Shown: positions 42,321 to 56,163 of the stretch, in pieces | Numbering within the stretch: the stretch's first letter is position 1 | How the letters are laid out: each line of letters begins with the position of its first letter | Source: Rhopalosiphum padi | Taxonomy: Eukaryota; Arthropoda; Insecta; Hemiptera; Aphididae | Direction of reading: 5' to 3' | Assembly: GCF_020882245.1 (NCBI RefSeq) | Contig: NC_083600.1 | Span: forward strand, 3,720,001 to 3,784,000 | DNA length: 64,000 nt | Translations under genes and position numbers: made by a program | The notes under the pieces: model-generated | Database searches by the model: none | Told to the model about the DNA's origin: nothing | What the model saw: the letters and a program-made list of their open reading frames with translations, nothing else

Positions 42321-45300
42321 TGCTGGCTACTATCGAAATCCGTGTGTATTAGGAGTAAAAACGTTTCTGATTTTAATAACGATTAAACGGTTTTTTTTTT
42401 TTTTTTTTAATTATATAGTCGCTACGTAATAGTATAAAACGCATACGAGTGTAGTGCGCAAAAAGCAGTGTCAAACCTGTATAATAATATATATATTACA
42501 TTTTAGGTATTTCGTTTGGATTGATATTTCTTAAGCGCACACCACACACACAATCGTAAATTTTGATGCAAAAAAAAGAAAAAACTCCATAAAACCACAA
42601 TAATATATAAATAATATTAAATAATTTTTTCCTTAAATATATATTAAATGACAATTGTTTTTATATATACTAACGAGTATACTCATAAAATATACAATAA
42701 CTAGGTCAGATTTTTAATATTTCAAAAACGTTGTAAATGCATTCAGTTTTAGGGATAATTTTCTATATAATATGCAATAATTATCAATTTCCATACATGT
42801 TTTGTAATATTTTGAAATTCATTACATCTCCTGAAATATGATTTATCAATATTTGTTTTCATACATTCATGCTAACAACAATATTTAACTATATACAACA
42901 TTAAATGTAATATACAATTACATACATATTATACGAAATAAAAGTGCCTATTGGAAATTCTCCATTTTTATTTTTGTTTATTTTTCAATTTAATGCAAAA
43001 TTAAATTATAACAAAAATTATTTCATTGCCTTTATACAATTAGTAATTTTAAATAACTTCCCTTGCATATTTATATTTATTGATTAACTAAGAGTCATTT
43101 TCATATTATTTATTTATTTTTAAAATTAAAATTAAAAATTCATATACAGCGATGCCTAGCTCAAGAATACCAAATTCCACTCATTAATATGATTTATTAC
43201 AAAAATATTTAGAATATAAATATTATAATTAAATATCATCGTATTTTAAAATTTATTTTTTGTTGAGTTAAGTTACTATAGTAATAGTAATACAAAATAT
43301 CAAGTAATAGTATGAGTTACTAATATATTAAACATATTATATTAATATGTTAAACAATTTTAAAAACGGTTATGTGTTGTAAACTAAAAATTGTTTTGAA
43401 AAATTGCCGAAATTTTTCTTAAACATTAAATACGAGTAATAATACTGAGTCGGTTTTTTAAATGTATAACATATTTTTTCTGATTTATTAAAAACATTAA
43501 CTTAATAAATATTTTTTTAAATTTAAGTAAATGCTATAAAATATGTCATTGTTTTTTTCCTTTTATAAATTCCGAATATTGCATACAATTCATAATCCAT
43601 ATTATATTTCCAATCATCCAATCGACATAAAATTCAGAGTATCAATATACGGTGTTTCTTATTTTTTTTTTTAATGTTGGATTAGTTTTTGTCAATAACT
43701 TTTCTAAGTTGATTAAAATATATATTGAAACAAAGTTTTCAACGTCGTATACCAATTGGTGAAGTTTATCCAAAGCTCCAAGGTCTTCATAGTTCTGAAA
43801 GGCTAAAACACATTTTTTACGTTGATTGCCTTTATTAGATTTTAGATAAAAGCTCGCTGGAATCATTCCAGATAGAAAACGCCATTGAGCACAATGTATA
43901 TAAAAATATAAAATAAATAAAACATTTTTTTTTTCATTTAGTTAAGGATTTGTTTTATAATATAATATAATTCATTGAACGCAAATGTTTGTTATAAGTC
44001 ATAAATCATAAAGAAATACCAGAAACTAATTATTATAAAATATCCATCAATATTTATATTAACGCAAGAGAATCGTACAGGATTAAAACTAAAATAATTA
44101 GTTGATAAAATAAATTGTTAACTAATAGTGATTTTATTGTTGATTTAGAACGCTACTCGATTAAAAATTAAAATCTTCTATTGACAAGCTGTCAAGTCGT
44201 AGTTAGTCATATACACATATTATAATATATATATAAAAAAAATAATAATAATAATAAAACCAAGAATTGTTGCAAAAACTATTCTTGAATAATAATTATT
44301 ACTGTATTGAAATTTATAATACGCTTAGCAATATTAAATTTCAAAACTAATTTTAAACCGTATATTTGTTTAAATCATATTACTTTATGCATCGATAATT
44401 TGTACACGTAGCCTGCTCGTTATAAACAAAGTTCATGTATCATAAAGTTTTTTAAGAACAGATAGGTATATTCCTTATACAAGCGAGATCCACACATAAA
44501 TTTAAACGCTAATTTACATTAAATTTGTAGCACATATTTTCATTTATTCAAACGAAATTGTATATTTTACAAACGATGGATGCTTGTATTATAGCGCAAA
44601 GATATGTTTATACAGAAAGTTGCTTGAGCTGATTGTTCCGGAACGATGCTACGCCGTATGTACACACTACACGTTCAAAACTTTTATCGCGACAAAATAA
44701 CAACAGCAGCAATAATAATAATAATAATCATGATTGGACTATGTATATTTCTGTATAAATCCGTGCCTGGACTTAAGAATAAGTAAAAAAAAAAAAAGCT
44801 TTTATACCCAGAAAATTAAACACTACGATAAAGCGTAATAATAATTATGGAAAAATATGAAATAAAAATGGCATAAAATTTGTGATGATAAAATATTTAG
44901 ATGATATTATGTGGATAAGCTGATGGCAATGCAGATGTTATAGTAATATAATATTAACCGTATTTCTATAGTATTTAATGTGAATTAAAATTATCATGAA
45001 ATATATTTTGCGTTTTTAAAGTGTCAATGGATATTGAATTTGAATACCATATAATAATTCTATCTTCCTGAATATATTTCGTGAAAAATATTGTTAAAAT
45101 ACGTACCGCCGTTATTAAATTAGTTTAATTTTAATACGATTTAAATAATTTCAATAAATTTTGAATAATATATTGAGTACAGTATATATTTATAGGATAA
45201 AAATATTCCACGAGGTCATTTACGTTTCATTTAATATCTTTTAATTTGTATAATCTTCTTATTTAATGTATTATTTATTTTTTGTGGTTTCAATATATAC

Positions 45301-47499
45301 CGGAATTAATTTTTTTTCTGATATACTTAAAATAATATTACTCCAAGCAGTTGCCAAACGTTCATCACGTTTTTATGTGGTATACGCTTAGTAACGAGGT
45401 CGAGAAAAGTCGAGTTTGATGTGTTTCACATCAGGAGGTCAATTTAAATTTATTAAACATTTTATTTTTGAGTTTTTGGTTGTGTATTTTAAAATAAAAT
45501 AAATATAAGCCTTTTGGAAAAGAAAAATACTAAGCTGTACGATAATAATTATGCACCAAATAATATTATGTAATCCTAGACAATGATAATGTGATATTTT
45601 AAATTATTTTTTCAATGCGATAAATAACTATTTAGTTTAATACTATTAAATAATTCTGTCTATAAAACTCAACACAGAGTTTTTAAGAAAATAATGATAT
45701 TTAAAATACATAAGACTATTAAACTTAAATGTGTCGTGTGTATTAATGACAGTATACTTTTTTCAGATAATATATTGATATATTTTTTAATCAAAATATT
45801 TTTGATACAAAAATAAATTAAACTATTTAATATAATTAATAATAATATATCATTATATGCTAGTGCGCAAAAAGTAATCTCATCAAATAATCAGACGGAG
45901 AGAACATCCAATAAACCAAATTAATTTGAGGGCGTTATCACGTGGAGTGAATTACTGTAGGAGTAAACGTCAAATATAGTTTATTTTTAATCAAAATTAT
46001 TTTGAACAGAAATGCCATGTCTAAAAATCCATAAAATTAGATTATAAGTTAAAAATCACACGTTTTGTCGACGTAATATCAAATTTTAGTTTTCACATCA
46101 TTAATATATAAACAATTTACCTAATTTTATTATTCGCTAGTTTATGACAAAAGTTTATTAAAATAATTATTCAACGCTGTACTTGTTGTATCACTTTATT
46201 ATTAATATTACTTTTAATAAAATATTTTAATATCTTCACAAAAATTGTAGTTTTATTAATATTATTTACATAATAAAATATCTCTGTCATCACGATATTT
46301 TTTTTATTTTTTTTTCCATTCCTTTTGTGCCTGGAAAAAATTTAAAGTTATATATATATATTAGACACATTATAATATTAATCATTAAGTACTTATCATG
46401 TCATGAAGATTTATAAAAATAAATCACATATTTGCCCATAATATTTAAGAAATATAAAGTGATGGTACTTACAATGTTTAAAACATTATTTCTAACCAAT
46501 TGAAAACACATCGAGATCGAGACCTTGAAATAATGAATTATATTGGCTTACAATATGCATAAAGAATTGTTATACTATTTTTATTGAAGGTAAACATAGT
46601 ACTCTAATTTATTTTTAATAAATCCAAGAAATACTTTGAAGACATTCTAAACACATCAACATAACTTTTGAGTATTACATTAAACCTATCTATACTTTGA
46701 ATAATGTATATGGATAAAATAATAATAATAATAATGTATAATGTAATACATTTTATATTTGAAAACTATTGAAAATTTAAAAAAGAAATGTAATCAAATA
46801 TCAATTATTATAGAAAGTTATAACCTACTTATTTTTTTCAATTTTTCAATTATTCAATATGTGAATATGATAATACACTCCGATATTCGTATATATTATA
46901 TATTTATTAGTTGTAATACTTTTATAATGTTCTTAAACGTTATTCATTTATTTTTTTTTATAATTTTCGGGGACTTAAGCTTTGAATACAAGAATAGTAT
47001 TTTAAGTCACAATCGATATAGTTAATTGCAATTAAAACAATAAGATGTAAAATAGATGTATAATAAAACAGTTTACAGATATAATGCATTGAAAACAAAT
47101 GCAACGAACAATACCGAAATATGAAATGTTGTATGGCATCGGTAGTATTGTATATTATTATCTATAGAGTTTAGGTATAATTATAATAATATGCCGGATA
47201 TCATATTATTATAGTTCTTGACATTTAAGATAAAATTAGAGTTGCATTCACCTGACATAATCAAATATTTACCTATGGTTTACAACAATACAGCGATTAA
47301 ACGATAATTACCGTGGAACGTGATATAGATAAATTACGTATTTCACGTGCTGATATATTATCTATTTCGAATTACTATGCTAACGCGTCATAAGCTCATA
47401 GTATAATAATATGTACTGATAATTTGTTAAAGTGACGAACAATACATATACATATACATATATATACATATATATATATAGTCAAATAACAAATAACTA
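42321..47499. other. AT-rich non-coding DNA
   Basis: Apart from the open stretch at 43642-43895, it holds (AAT)n runs near 44239, 44709 and 46720 and TA runs near 47450. No gene is recognised. Confidence 0.65.
43642..43895 (-). other. Isolated open stretch, possible gene relic
   Basis: A minus-strand frame of 74 codons from ATG at 43866 is open slightly upstream too. It has a protein-like composition (RKKCVLAFQNYEDLGALDKL, then HQLVYDVENFVSIYILINLE) in otherwise stop-rich DNA. No splice acceptor is obvious in front of it and I recognise no domain. It could be a pseudogene fragment of a duplicated gene, or chance. Confidence 0.2.
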
Positions 47500-47830
47500 T
47501 ATGCATTTTACTGTTAGTGAAAACAGACATTGTAAGTCAAAACATTGTCCGTTTCGTGCAGAAAAAAAAAAAAGAAAAAGAAAAGAAACTATTGCAGTCA
47601 TGTATTTTTGCGCTCTGAACGTGATCGACTTATGTCGACAATGGCGGAGGGACGGAAACGTCCGGTGTTGTAAACGTCTTGTTATCGGGCCATTCGTCGG
47701 GCGTTTTATTTTCGCGTGAAAATAAACGGTACACGATTTATCCTACCAATGTGCGGAAAAGACGGCACACATTATTCACAACACCGTTGAGCACCGGTTT
47801 GTAGACGTTGTTGTTGGTTTTTTTTTTTTT
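47500..47830. promoter_or_regulatory. CpG-rich patch
   Basis: Raised CpG content between a (TA)n run on the left and a T11 tract on the right. The 95-codon frame at 47432-47719 starts in the microsatellite and has no recognisable domain. Confidence 0.25.
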
Positions 47831-48649
47831 AGTATAAATGTGAGAAAAACTGCAAATGGTCCGAGAGAGAATAATCATAAATAAACTGTATTTTATATAA
47901 TTATATTATGCAGGGGCATATGTATGGAGCAAAGAACGTTTTTGAAAATATTTCTGTGCTTTAATAAGATCAGTTCTGTTGCAAATCGATTTCTCGTTAA
48001 ATCATGTCTTAGAACGACTATCATATTTCACGGAATGTGTATATATTCTTACGGTTTATGTGGTTTGGCTGAATCGTTTCAATATTATTTAATCTAGAAT
48101 AAGCTTTAAATTTTATTTATGCTAAATTATATAAAAAAAAAAAATCATTCCTTATTGTTTTGTAGTTCTTATATATTATATTTTAAGAACTTTGAAAAAC
48201 GTTGTAATATAAATTAATTTTTAATAACATATTATTACTTTTATAACAACTCTCTTTCGCCTTAATATTTATTGGTCGATCTGCGTGCTCTGTAACATTT
48301 TAAGCTATAAAAAAAATGTATTTTAATAAATTCACGTAAACTGTCAGCTACACATAGGTACTTTGAAAACTATTTCAAACCGTATAAAATTGTATAATTG
48401 CAAATAACGATTATTTGCAATATTTTGCAGATTTACAACTAAAAATAACAAAGGAAATCGCATTAAAAAAAAAAATCACAAATTCGATGGCGGTGAATCA
48501 TAATAGATATTATATCCACCCGGCAACTGATAAAGCATATTACATAATATGTATAATAGTGGATGATTGTTCATACCTATCTGGATACAGTGTTAAATAT
48601 TTATACGATTTTATTAGTTAAATACAGTGATTTGAAATTCGATATTTAT

Positions 48650-50220
48650 ATAAAATTTGCGGAAAAATATTTATGGAATTATAAAAACGTATACATTGTC
48701 AAAAACTAGTTCTACGAAAAATGAGATAATAATCGCAAAAATTGTTGTTCGCGATAATAACGAGTGTTTAGAAAACGTGGTCGACGTACAATCGAATTCG
48801 ACTGATCGAGCGTACGCTCTTTACACGATTTTACGAATGAACGACGATGTAACAAAAAAAAATAAAAATAAAAAATATATTTTTCGCGGTTTCGTCCGTC
48901 TGCAACGATGGTCGTTTCCAATCGGATCGTACGACGGCAGTGACGGTTTTTTCGACAAACACTCGTCTCGCCGTGTCCGCATTATAAATAATAATATCAT
49001 AACGATAACAATAACAAAAAGCGTATCTGTGAAACAATATTTACGACGAGACGGTGGTCGGACGCGTGTTCGACACGCAGCCCCGCGAGGCGTATTACAT
49101 AACACGTGTACACACAATATTAATATATTATTGTTGTGTAGGCACGTCGTGTGTGTGTGTGTGTGTGAGCAGTAGACGGATAGACGGACGCGCGCGCACG
49201 ATATATCACACCTAAGTCGTCGCGCTACCACTTATGCGTACGTGTACGCGTGTCGTCACGTAATTATATTATACGCTGTTGTACGCACTGCACTGTAATA
49301 CACGCGTAGTAGGTAGGTATACACTCGCCCCCGCCACGCTCACCTGTGCGTCGTTGGAAATAATAATAATAATAATAATAATAATATAACATAATATTAT
49401 ATATAATGTGATATATATGATATTTATTATGCGCGAAAACGAGCGACGTCTACTTTTCTTTTCAGGTATAATTAATAGAGTATATTATATTATACGTATA
49501 GGTGTATATATATGTATATATACGACGTTATTACGTTATATCGTGTGTAGCGACGGCGGCACTGCAACGATGACGACTCGGTTACGGGCAACGCAGAGCT
49601 TAAAATCGTGTGCAGTATTTTTTTGGATTTTATAAATTTTTATTTGATTGATATTCACGATGTTGATTATTGAAAATCAATTAATTATACTATTATAACA
49701 AATTATTAATAAGGACCGACAATAATTATGCGACAAAGTCATATAATACGCGATTAATATGCGGCGTGATGGGCATTGTGCACAACTAGGCACAACTATG
49801 TTTAGTGTTTTACAATAATTTGGTGTGCAGTAGCAAAATACTCTAATTTTCGGCTCTGGCGTATCATATTATAGTATATTACCGTTAATATCACGTGTAT
49901 CAGGAATATATAAGTTTACACGAATCGTGGGCGACATCTTTTTAACGGTTTTTTTTTTTTTTTTAGTTTTGTCTCGAACGAGTCGTCTCAAAACTACTCT
50001 GTCCCCGCGGAACACCGACGTCGAGATTTTAACCCCGACGATCTTCTATAATAATATTTTAATATAATAAATTTGCCCCGTATTTAACTACGAGTAATAT
50101 AATATTGTTGTAACATATTATTATTATTATTATTATACACGCGCGGTGTCTCGCACTTAGTAGGACGCATATATCACACGTCGGATATTGTCATTAGCGC
50201 GGTCGTCGACACCTGCTGCA
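48650..50220 (-). promoter_or_regulatory. Large CpG-rich region, possible minus-strand first exon
   Basis: It has two dense CpG blocks (48680-49350 and 49540-50220) around an AAT/TA-rich spacer. On the minus strand CGCACAG is followed by GTGAGCGTGG (exon end 49344), a very strong donor facing left, with GC-rich sequence further upstream at 49540-50220. That fits a minus-strand gene starting here and coding beyond the left edge or in unseen exons. A 172-codon plus frame (48657-49175) passes through a TG microsatellite and shows no domain; I do not call it a gene. Confidence 0.35.
49361..49386. repeat. (AAT)n microsatellite
   Basis: About eight AAT units directly follow the CpG-rich patch that ends at about 49350. 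Confidence 0.85.
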
Positions 50221-53200
50221 AAGCTCATTATATCCGTCTTAATCAATTTTTTTACTGAAATATCAAATTGTATTTTAACGTAATCAGTAATCGTTTTATT
50301 AATAAAATGCGTTAAAATGATATTATATTTGTGGGCATAACGAAAGGAAGAATAATATTGACACGCATGTAGCTAAATTGCCTATCTTTAACGCCGTGTG
50401 ACCATAACGTTTTTTGGAAAACGCATATTTATTTAGTTGAAATCCTTGAATTAAATAATTAAATATTATTTATTCGACGAAATACACATTTCTCCGTCCA
50501 TATTTTTATATGCGTGCGTTCGCAATACTTATGAAATTAATAGCAATTTTTGGGTGTGTGTAAACTTTAAAAAAAAAAAACTTCTCTCTATCGTTTGTAT
50601 TGGTACCTACATGTTTGACCGGGAAAATGAAAATGGTAAAAAATACACGTTAAAATACGAATGAAAAAAAAAATGATAACCATCTATCGTGGGATACTTA
50701 TTTACCGAACTTTGAACGGTTACACCTTGAAACATTTTTATTCGTTATTATTATTTTTTTTTTTTTATATTATGTACATTGTACGTTTAGGATTGACATT
50801 CGTGAAAATTCTCAGAAGTGATAATAAATGACGATTTTTTTTCCATAATTATTTTAGTTATTATACAAAGTCACGTCTCACGGTTTATGTATTTTTTAGA
50901 TAAATATAACAACATGACTTTATATATTTTAATAATTCAAAAACATATTATAAAATCCTACTATAGTATAGAATAATTATTTATCATTAGGCACATTTAA
51001 TATTTTAAGGACTATTAATAGTGAGAGACAATAATTATCCTTAACGTAAACGTTTTAACAAATGATAAGCTGCTCGTCCAAATTTTGAATTAAGTTAAGG
51101 AATTAATTTTTTTTTTAAATTATCTATTCAATAATATACAGTAAGATAGTTATCATTTAGAAAAATAGAAATTTGTATCGCTATAGAATACTCCTTAAGT
51201 GGGTTAAACAAAAAAATCTTAAAATATTGTTAATATGGTCTTTATTCTTTAAATATATTTAAAAATTCCTAAAATCAGAATTTTAATAAATTAGTTTTAT
51301 GTTTTAAATTGTATTTAAAAAAAAAATGATCATGGAGCATATTTGGTGAATCACTCGATATGCAACTCAATTACTGATGAAACTTTTTATATAGTTATAT
51401 GTTTTTAGATATTGAAAGAAATAAGAAAAATATATTAAAAAAATCACACAATATTTTTGTTGATTATTTATTGCTATCGAAATATTAATAAAGACAAAAA
51501 AATGTTAATTATATAATATAATATACCTAGTTTATAACCCCATTAATTTTTTTATTCACTAATTAAATCCATAATTTGGACAAGAATGCTAAAATGGCCA
51601 GATCGGGATGTGTCCCAAAAATATATATTGAGATTTCGATATGCCCAAGAAATATAATTCGTAATAATTACATATTCTTATTGTATCATTTACAAATGTA
51701 TATTATATGTAATTTTCGGTATCTCTTGTTTATGTCATACCTATTTGTTTAATAATTAAATATTGCTAATAAAATCATTTTTCTGTATGATTTATATGAT
51801 TTTTCTCTGATTTTTTTCTTGTAATTGCCCATACTTATATAAGTTATTAAAATTGTTATAAATGTACCAACGTATTAAATAACAATTTTCCTTCAATATT
51901 TAAAAATACGTAATGGTTACCGCCTCACCGGTTATTTAGGTAACATATTATATAATATAATATCGATCTAGCTAAAACTTTAAAATGATTAAAATCTTTG
52001 GTACAGATCACTATTACACATTTAAATTGAAATAAAAACTTAAAATAAATAAATTTCAATTTATACAAAAATTACTTCTTTACTTCTTTTAAATATAGAA
52101 TATTATTTAATTGTATAAAATAAAAAATTATATATCGCTGATTTTAATACAAGTTACAAATTATAATTCAATATTTGATGAATAAAATACAACATTCAGA
52201 ATTTAAATAAATAATTATTTTATACTTCCCGTTAATCCAAATTAACTACTGAACATATTATTTGTATAAATTAATTTATGTGATTAGTCAAATATTAAGT
52301 ATACATTTAATTATTATATGATAAGAATTTAGAAAATGGAAATCAAGTGTTATGTAAAGTATTCAAAATATAAAAATAATTTTCACTGTTAAAAGTTAAA
52401 AGAAAAAAATATCTGAAATTATTTAAACATTTTAAGATAATATTATCATGACCATGCTGGTTGGTTGGTTAACGTCACAGCAGTTACTTGTATAACCAGG
52501 CCAGAAAACTCATTACTTATCTGGATAAATCGCAATCATATCATTATATATTGTTTGAACAAGCTAGCCGATTGGCAAGACGACAAAATATTTCGGATAG
52601 AGGGAACTTTACACGAGAAGTAGATGACTGTTTTGGGCAGGCCACTTGGTTGGGTGTGTTGTAATTTAAAATTTAATGACCGTGAATTATTGCGTTCATA
52701 ATAAGTCAACCACATTTTATATTAAAAAAAATTGTGTTTTAAAATAAAAAAAAAACTTAATAATAGAACATAAAATATATTTTTTATATGGATATTATTA
52801 GATAATAGAATTTTAAATTACCTTACATATACCTGGTAATTAATGATGTTGATATATCCACCTGCTTTATATAGAATATTTGATAATTCGCAACAAAAAT
52901 TAATTTAACAGCATTTTATATTTTTATGTTTACTTCTATAAAATCGTCCTTATTTAAATACATTAATACAGAAGTGGAAAATAGTATTAACCTCGTGTTC
53001 TTAAGCTAAATTATCCAACTAACTACGTAACGGTAAACAACACTATACATAAATAGAAATACAATATTATATAACTTTTAATCCTAAGTATTTAGTAGAT
53101 AGGTAAATGTGATTATATTGAAATATTATTTTGACTTGAAACGTTTAATTATCTAATACAGTTAATTATAATGGGACTTAAAATATCATCTGTTTGTAAT

Positions 53201-53310
53201 TAAATTTCAGCTGTGAAAAACATTATTTAAAAAAAAAAATATATATTAATAACAATGACCTATATAGTTGTTATACTGTCTGATCTAATATCTTATGCTA
53301 TACTTACAAT

Positions 53311-53350
53311 CTACATATATATATATATATATATATATTAAATATATATA
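53311..53350. repeat. (TA)n microsatellite
   Basis: A run of about 13 AT units (ending near 53339), then a short break and four more. It is flanked by TA-rich DNA. Confidence 0.85.
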
Positions 53351-53752
53351 TTATACTTATATATTACAATTATAAGGAACAGCTATATCCCGTGTTGCAT
53401 AAGTATAATCGTTTTTAGAATTTAAACTGAGTTAAGAACACATTTTTACGGTACATAATCATATTTATAAATTATTTAAGTCCTTAATCAGTAAGTTTTA
53501 CTGTGCTAAAAACAATTATATGAGGTTAAGGTATGATGTATGAAAATATGTAATAGAAGACGGCAGTTCATCGGCAGTGATAATATTGTGATTCGGCGAC
53601 TTAAAAATTAAACAGTGTTTATGTGTTAATAATTGTGTATGTTTTATTTTATTAGTATATGATATCCGTTGGAAACTATCACTGTAATAACGTTCAGTTA
53701 CGACTAGACTACGGCTCGTTTTTTTTAATGACTTAACGCGCACGCGTGCGCA

Positions 53753-53758
<6 letters not shown>

Positions 53759-53797
<39 letters not shown>
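53759..53797. repeat. Uninterrupted (TG)n microsatellite, the longest of its kind here
   Basis: About 19 perfect TG units. It is preceded by a short CpG-rich stretch (CGCGCACGCGTGCGCATG), so the local sequence is alternating purine-pyrimidine for over 50 bases. Confidence 0.9.
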
Positions 53798-53800
<3 letters not shown>

Positions 53801-53943
53801 CACGTTTACATGTATTATGAGTAAACGTTACAACTTACAAGAGAAAGAACGTACTTATATTTATAACAAAATATGACGTTAAACGTGTCCGCGTGTTTGT
53901 GTATTATAATAGAAAAAAAGGTTCGAATTTAATTACTTTATTA

Positions 53944-54603
53944 CAGTGAAACCTTTATATAACGGACAGTCACGTGACCGTCAAAAGTCCTGTCCGTTAT
54001 ATACAGGCTTCTGCTTATTTAATGCAAAATATATCGTACCCACATATTTTTATAAAAAGAAAATTTCGTTTTTATTCGTCATAATTTCGACCACTTGTAT
54101 TTTTTCGATGCCAAATTATTCATCGAGTTTACAAATAGAAAGGGTGCAGTTAGAGAGAGTCCTTACACCGAATAATTTCAACTCACATAACAATTTACGT
54201 AGTATGTATAGTACGATTGCGAAAAACTCAGACTGACTCTGAATAAGACCACTTGAAAGATTGATCTTTACAGTTTACAATACGCAGATATTGCAGACAG
54301 TCCATTTCTAGTAATTTCATATTAACCTCGCAATCGACCATGTAATCGTTACATTGTTCCGACCGGCGACGCTTTTATACTGTTTACGCCAATTATTATT
54401 ATATTTTAGTTTGAATTAAAATTGTGGTCTGTTATCAATTTATTGGGGCGACACATTACTGTCCACGTCCGTAATAGAAAAAGCCCGTTACGGACATGTC
54501 GAAATAAATTGGAATACCTATTATCATTATCGTATTATTGTCCGTTCGAGAGAGGTGTTTCGTATCCAGTATACACAGGTGTCCGTTTAGACAGGTATCA
54601 CTG
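53944..54603. mobile_element. Non-autonomous Tigger-like element
   Basis: The left end CAGTGAAACCTTTATATAAC continues with GGACA and is preceded by TA. The right end read inward is CAGTGATACCTGTCTAAACG followed by GGACA. The match is about 19 of 24 positions with one indel. The 3' flank is AG, not TA, so one boundary has decayed. Just inside the left end is a second inverted repeat built on GGACAG…CTGTCC around CACGTG. The roughly 660 bp have no recognisable transposase, and open frames inside it are incidental. Confidence 0.55.
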
Positions 54604-55599
54604 AGATACCGAGTTATTTTAAATTTTTGACAGTATTTTGTTTCAATATTTGGGTATTTTTTTTTTCTCTAGACAGAGAACAAATCATTAAAATCGTTCA
54701 TTTATTTTATTATCACATAAGGCAATTACTATTATACATATATTATATCATGTACATACGCAATTATTCATGTTTTTCTCTTCCGCCATACATGCGCCAT
54801 TGCGCTAATATACGTAATAAAACTTAAATTGACGTACACATTCACATATTTGAATAATAGAATTTTTTTTTTTTTTTTTAATGATACAAATAATTTATTC
54901 ACTATAGCAATTAATAAAAATGGAATATGAATGAAAATAACCTATCGGATTGTGTGCAATGTTTAAACTAACAAATATTTATATATTGTAAGAAAACTTT
55001 TTCTATTTTCTGTCTTTTGTTTCCAATATACGTATAACACATATACCTATAGGTATTGTTTTTGTTCATTTAACATATGCGATGCAATTCTGGAATAACT
55101 GCAGTCCTATAGCACTCGGAAAAACTTTAGTACTGTTATTGAAAAACTAGTACGATTTTAAACTTACGAAGTCTTGTAACACGTCATCTAATGTTTTATT
55201 CAGTGAAATCATTGCAATTATTTTTTATTAATATGAGTACAAATATAATTTGAAGTTATTTTTCATTGAAAAAAAAATAGAATATTTCAAACAAGAAAAT
55301 TCAATACTGAAATTAAAATCCAAATTTTCCCAAATCAATGGGGTTTTCAACAATTTATGAAAATGATATACTTAATATATTTAAACTACATACACGACAA
55401 ATTTTAATAATTCCCAGCTATTGAATGTTTTAATAAAATTAATTTATGTTTTCTTTAAATTAAATAATCCTTCGTCGAATTAACGGCATAGCAGTATAAT
55501 TCAATCAAGCCGATTATTTTTTATTGAATTAATAAAAATGTTATACATTTATTAATAAAATATAGGAATATGTATTATGTTTTTACTATATTAAATTAA
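54604..55599. other. AT-rich non-coding DNA
   Basis: A T18-type tract near 54866 and otherwise unremarkable stop-rich sequence. Confidence 0.65.
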
Positions 55600-55919
55600 A
55601 TTATTATAATACGCGTGTGTACGGTATAGTCAGATTTTACCAGTACATATATGACAACTCGTCCGTTGGTCGGTCGATGTATTTGGCCCAAAGCACTTCC
55701 GTCGATCGGACGGACATGATTTGAATACGCGGGGCCCATATACACTTGGCGAATATCGTCGGACAAGAATGTCCGCGTGTCTGTATATAATATGCTATGT
55801 TATATATAAATGTGTATTTTGCTTGCTTTTTTTTCGTTTTCGGTATGTGAACGTAAACCGATATGGAATTCGTAATGAATCCTACTCCGCGTATGTCCAT
55901 ATATAGTATGTCGGCTGGT

Positions 55920-55957
55920 GATGATGGTGGTGGTGGTGGTGGTGGGGTTGGTGGTGA
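55920..55957. repeat. (GGT)n microsatellite
   Basis: GATGATGGTGG followed by further GGT units with a GGGGTT interruption. It is one of very few GC-rich microsatellites in the window. Confidence 0.85.
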
Positions 55958-56116
55958 ATACGTGGAGTAGCGCAGGAGCAGTGCAAAATTGGAATGTTAA
56001 GTGGCTGAAAAAAAAAATGAACAAAATAAAAACGGTCTAAATAATAACGAAGCAATAAAACGAGAACACGAACTAGAAGTTGTTTTTTTCCCGCGTTATA
56101 TTTTTCCTACGGTTGC

Positions 56117-56153
<37 letters not shown>

Positions 56154-56163
56154 GTTATTATTA
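56117..56163. repeat. (ATT)n microsatellite
   Basis: About 15 ATT units with one GTT interruption near the end, within the regulatory-looking patch 55600-57500. Confidence 0.9.

Larger units (their letters stand above)
50221..53943. other. AT-rich non-coding DNA with microsatellites
   Basis: Dense stops in all frames; TA and TG microsatellites lie toward the right end. A slightly GC-richer bit at 52440-52660 has no frame. Confidence 0.65.

Noticed and set aside
48657..49175. 172-codon plus-strand open frame, the longest in the window
   Set aside because: It runs through a GC-richer block and into a TG microsatellite, changes composition along its length, overlaps equally open minus-strand frames and shows no domain.
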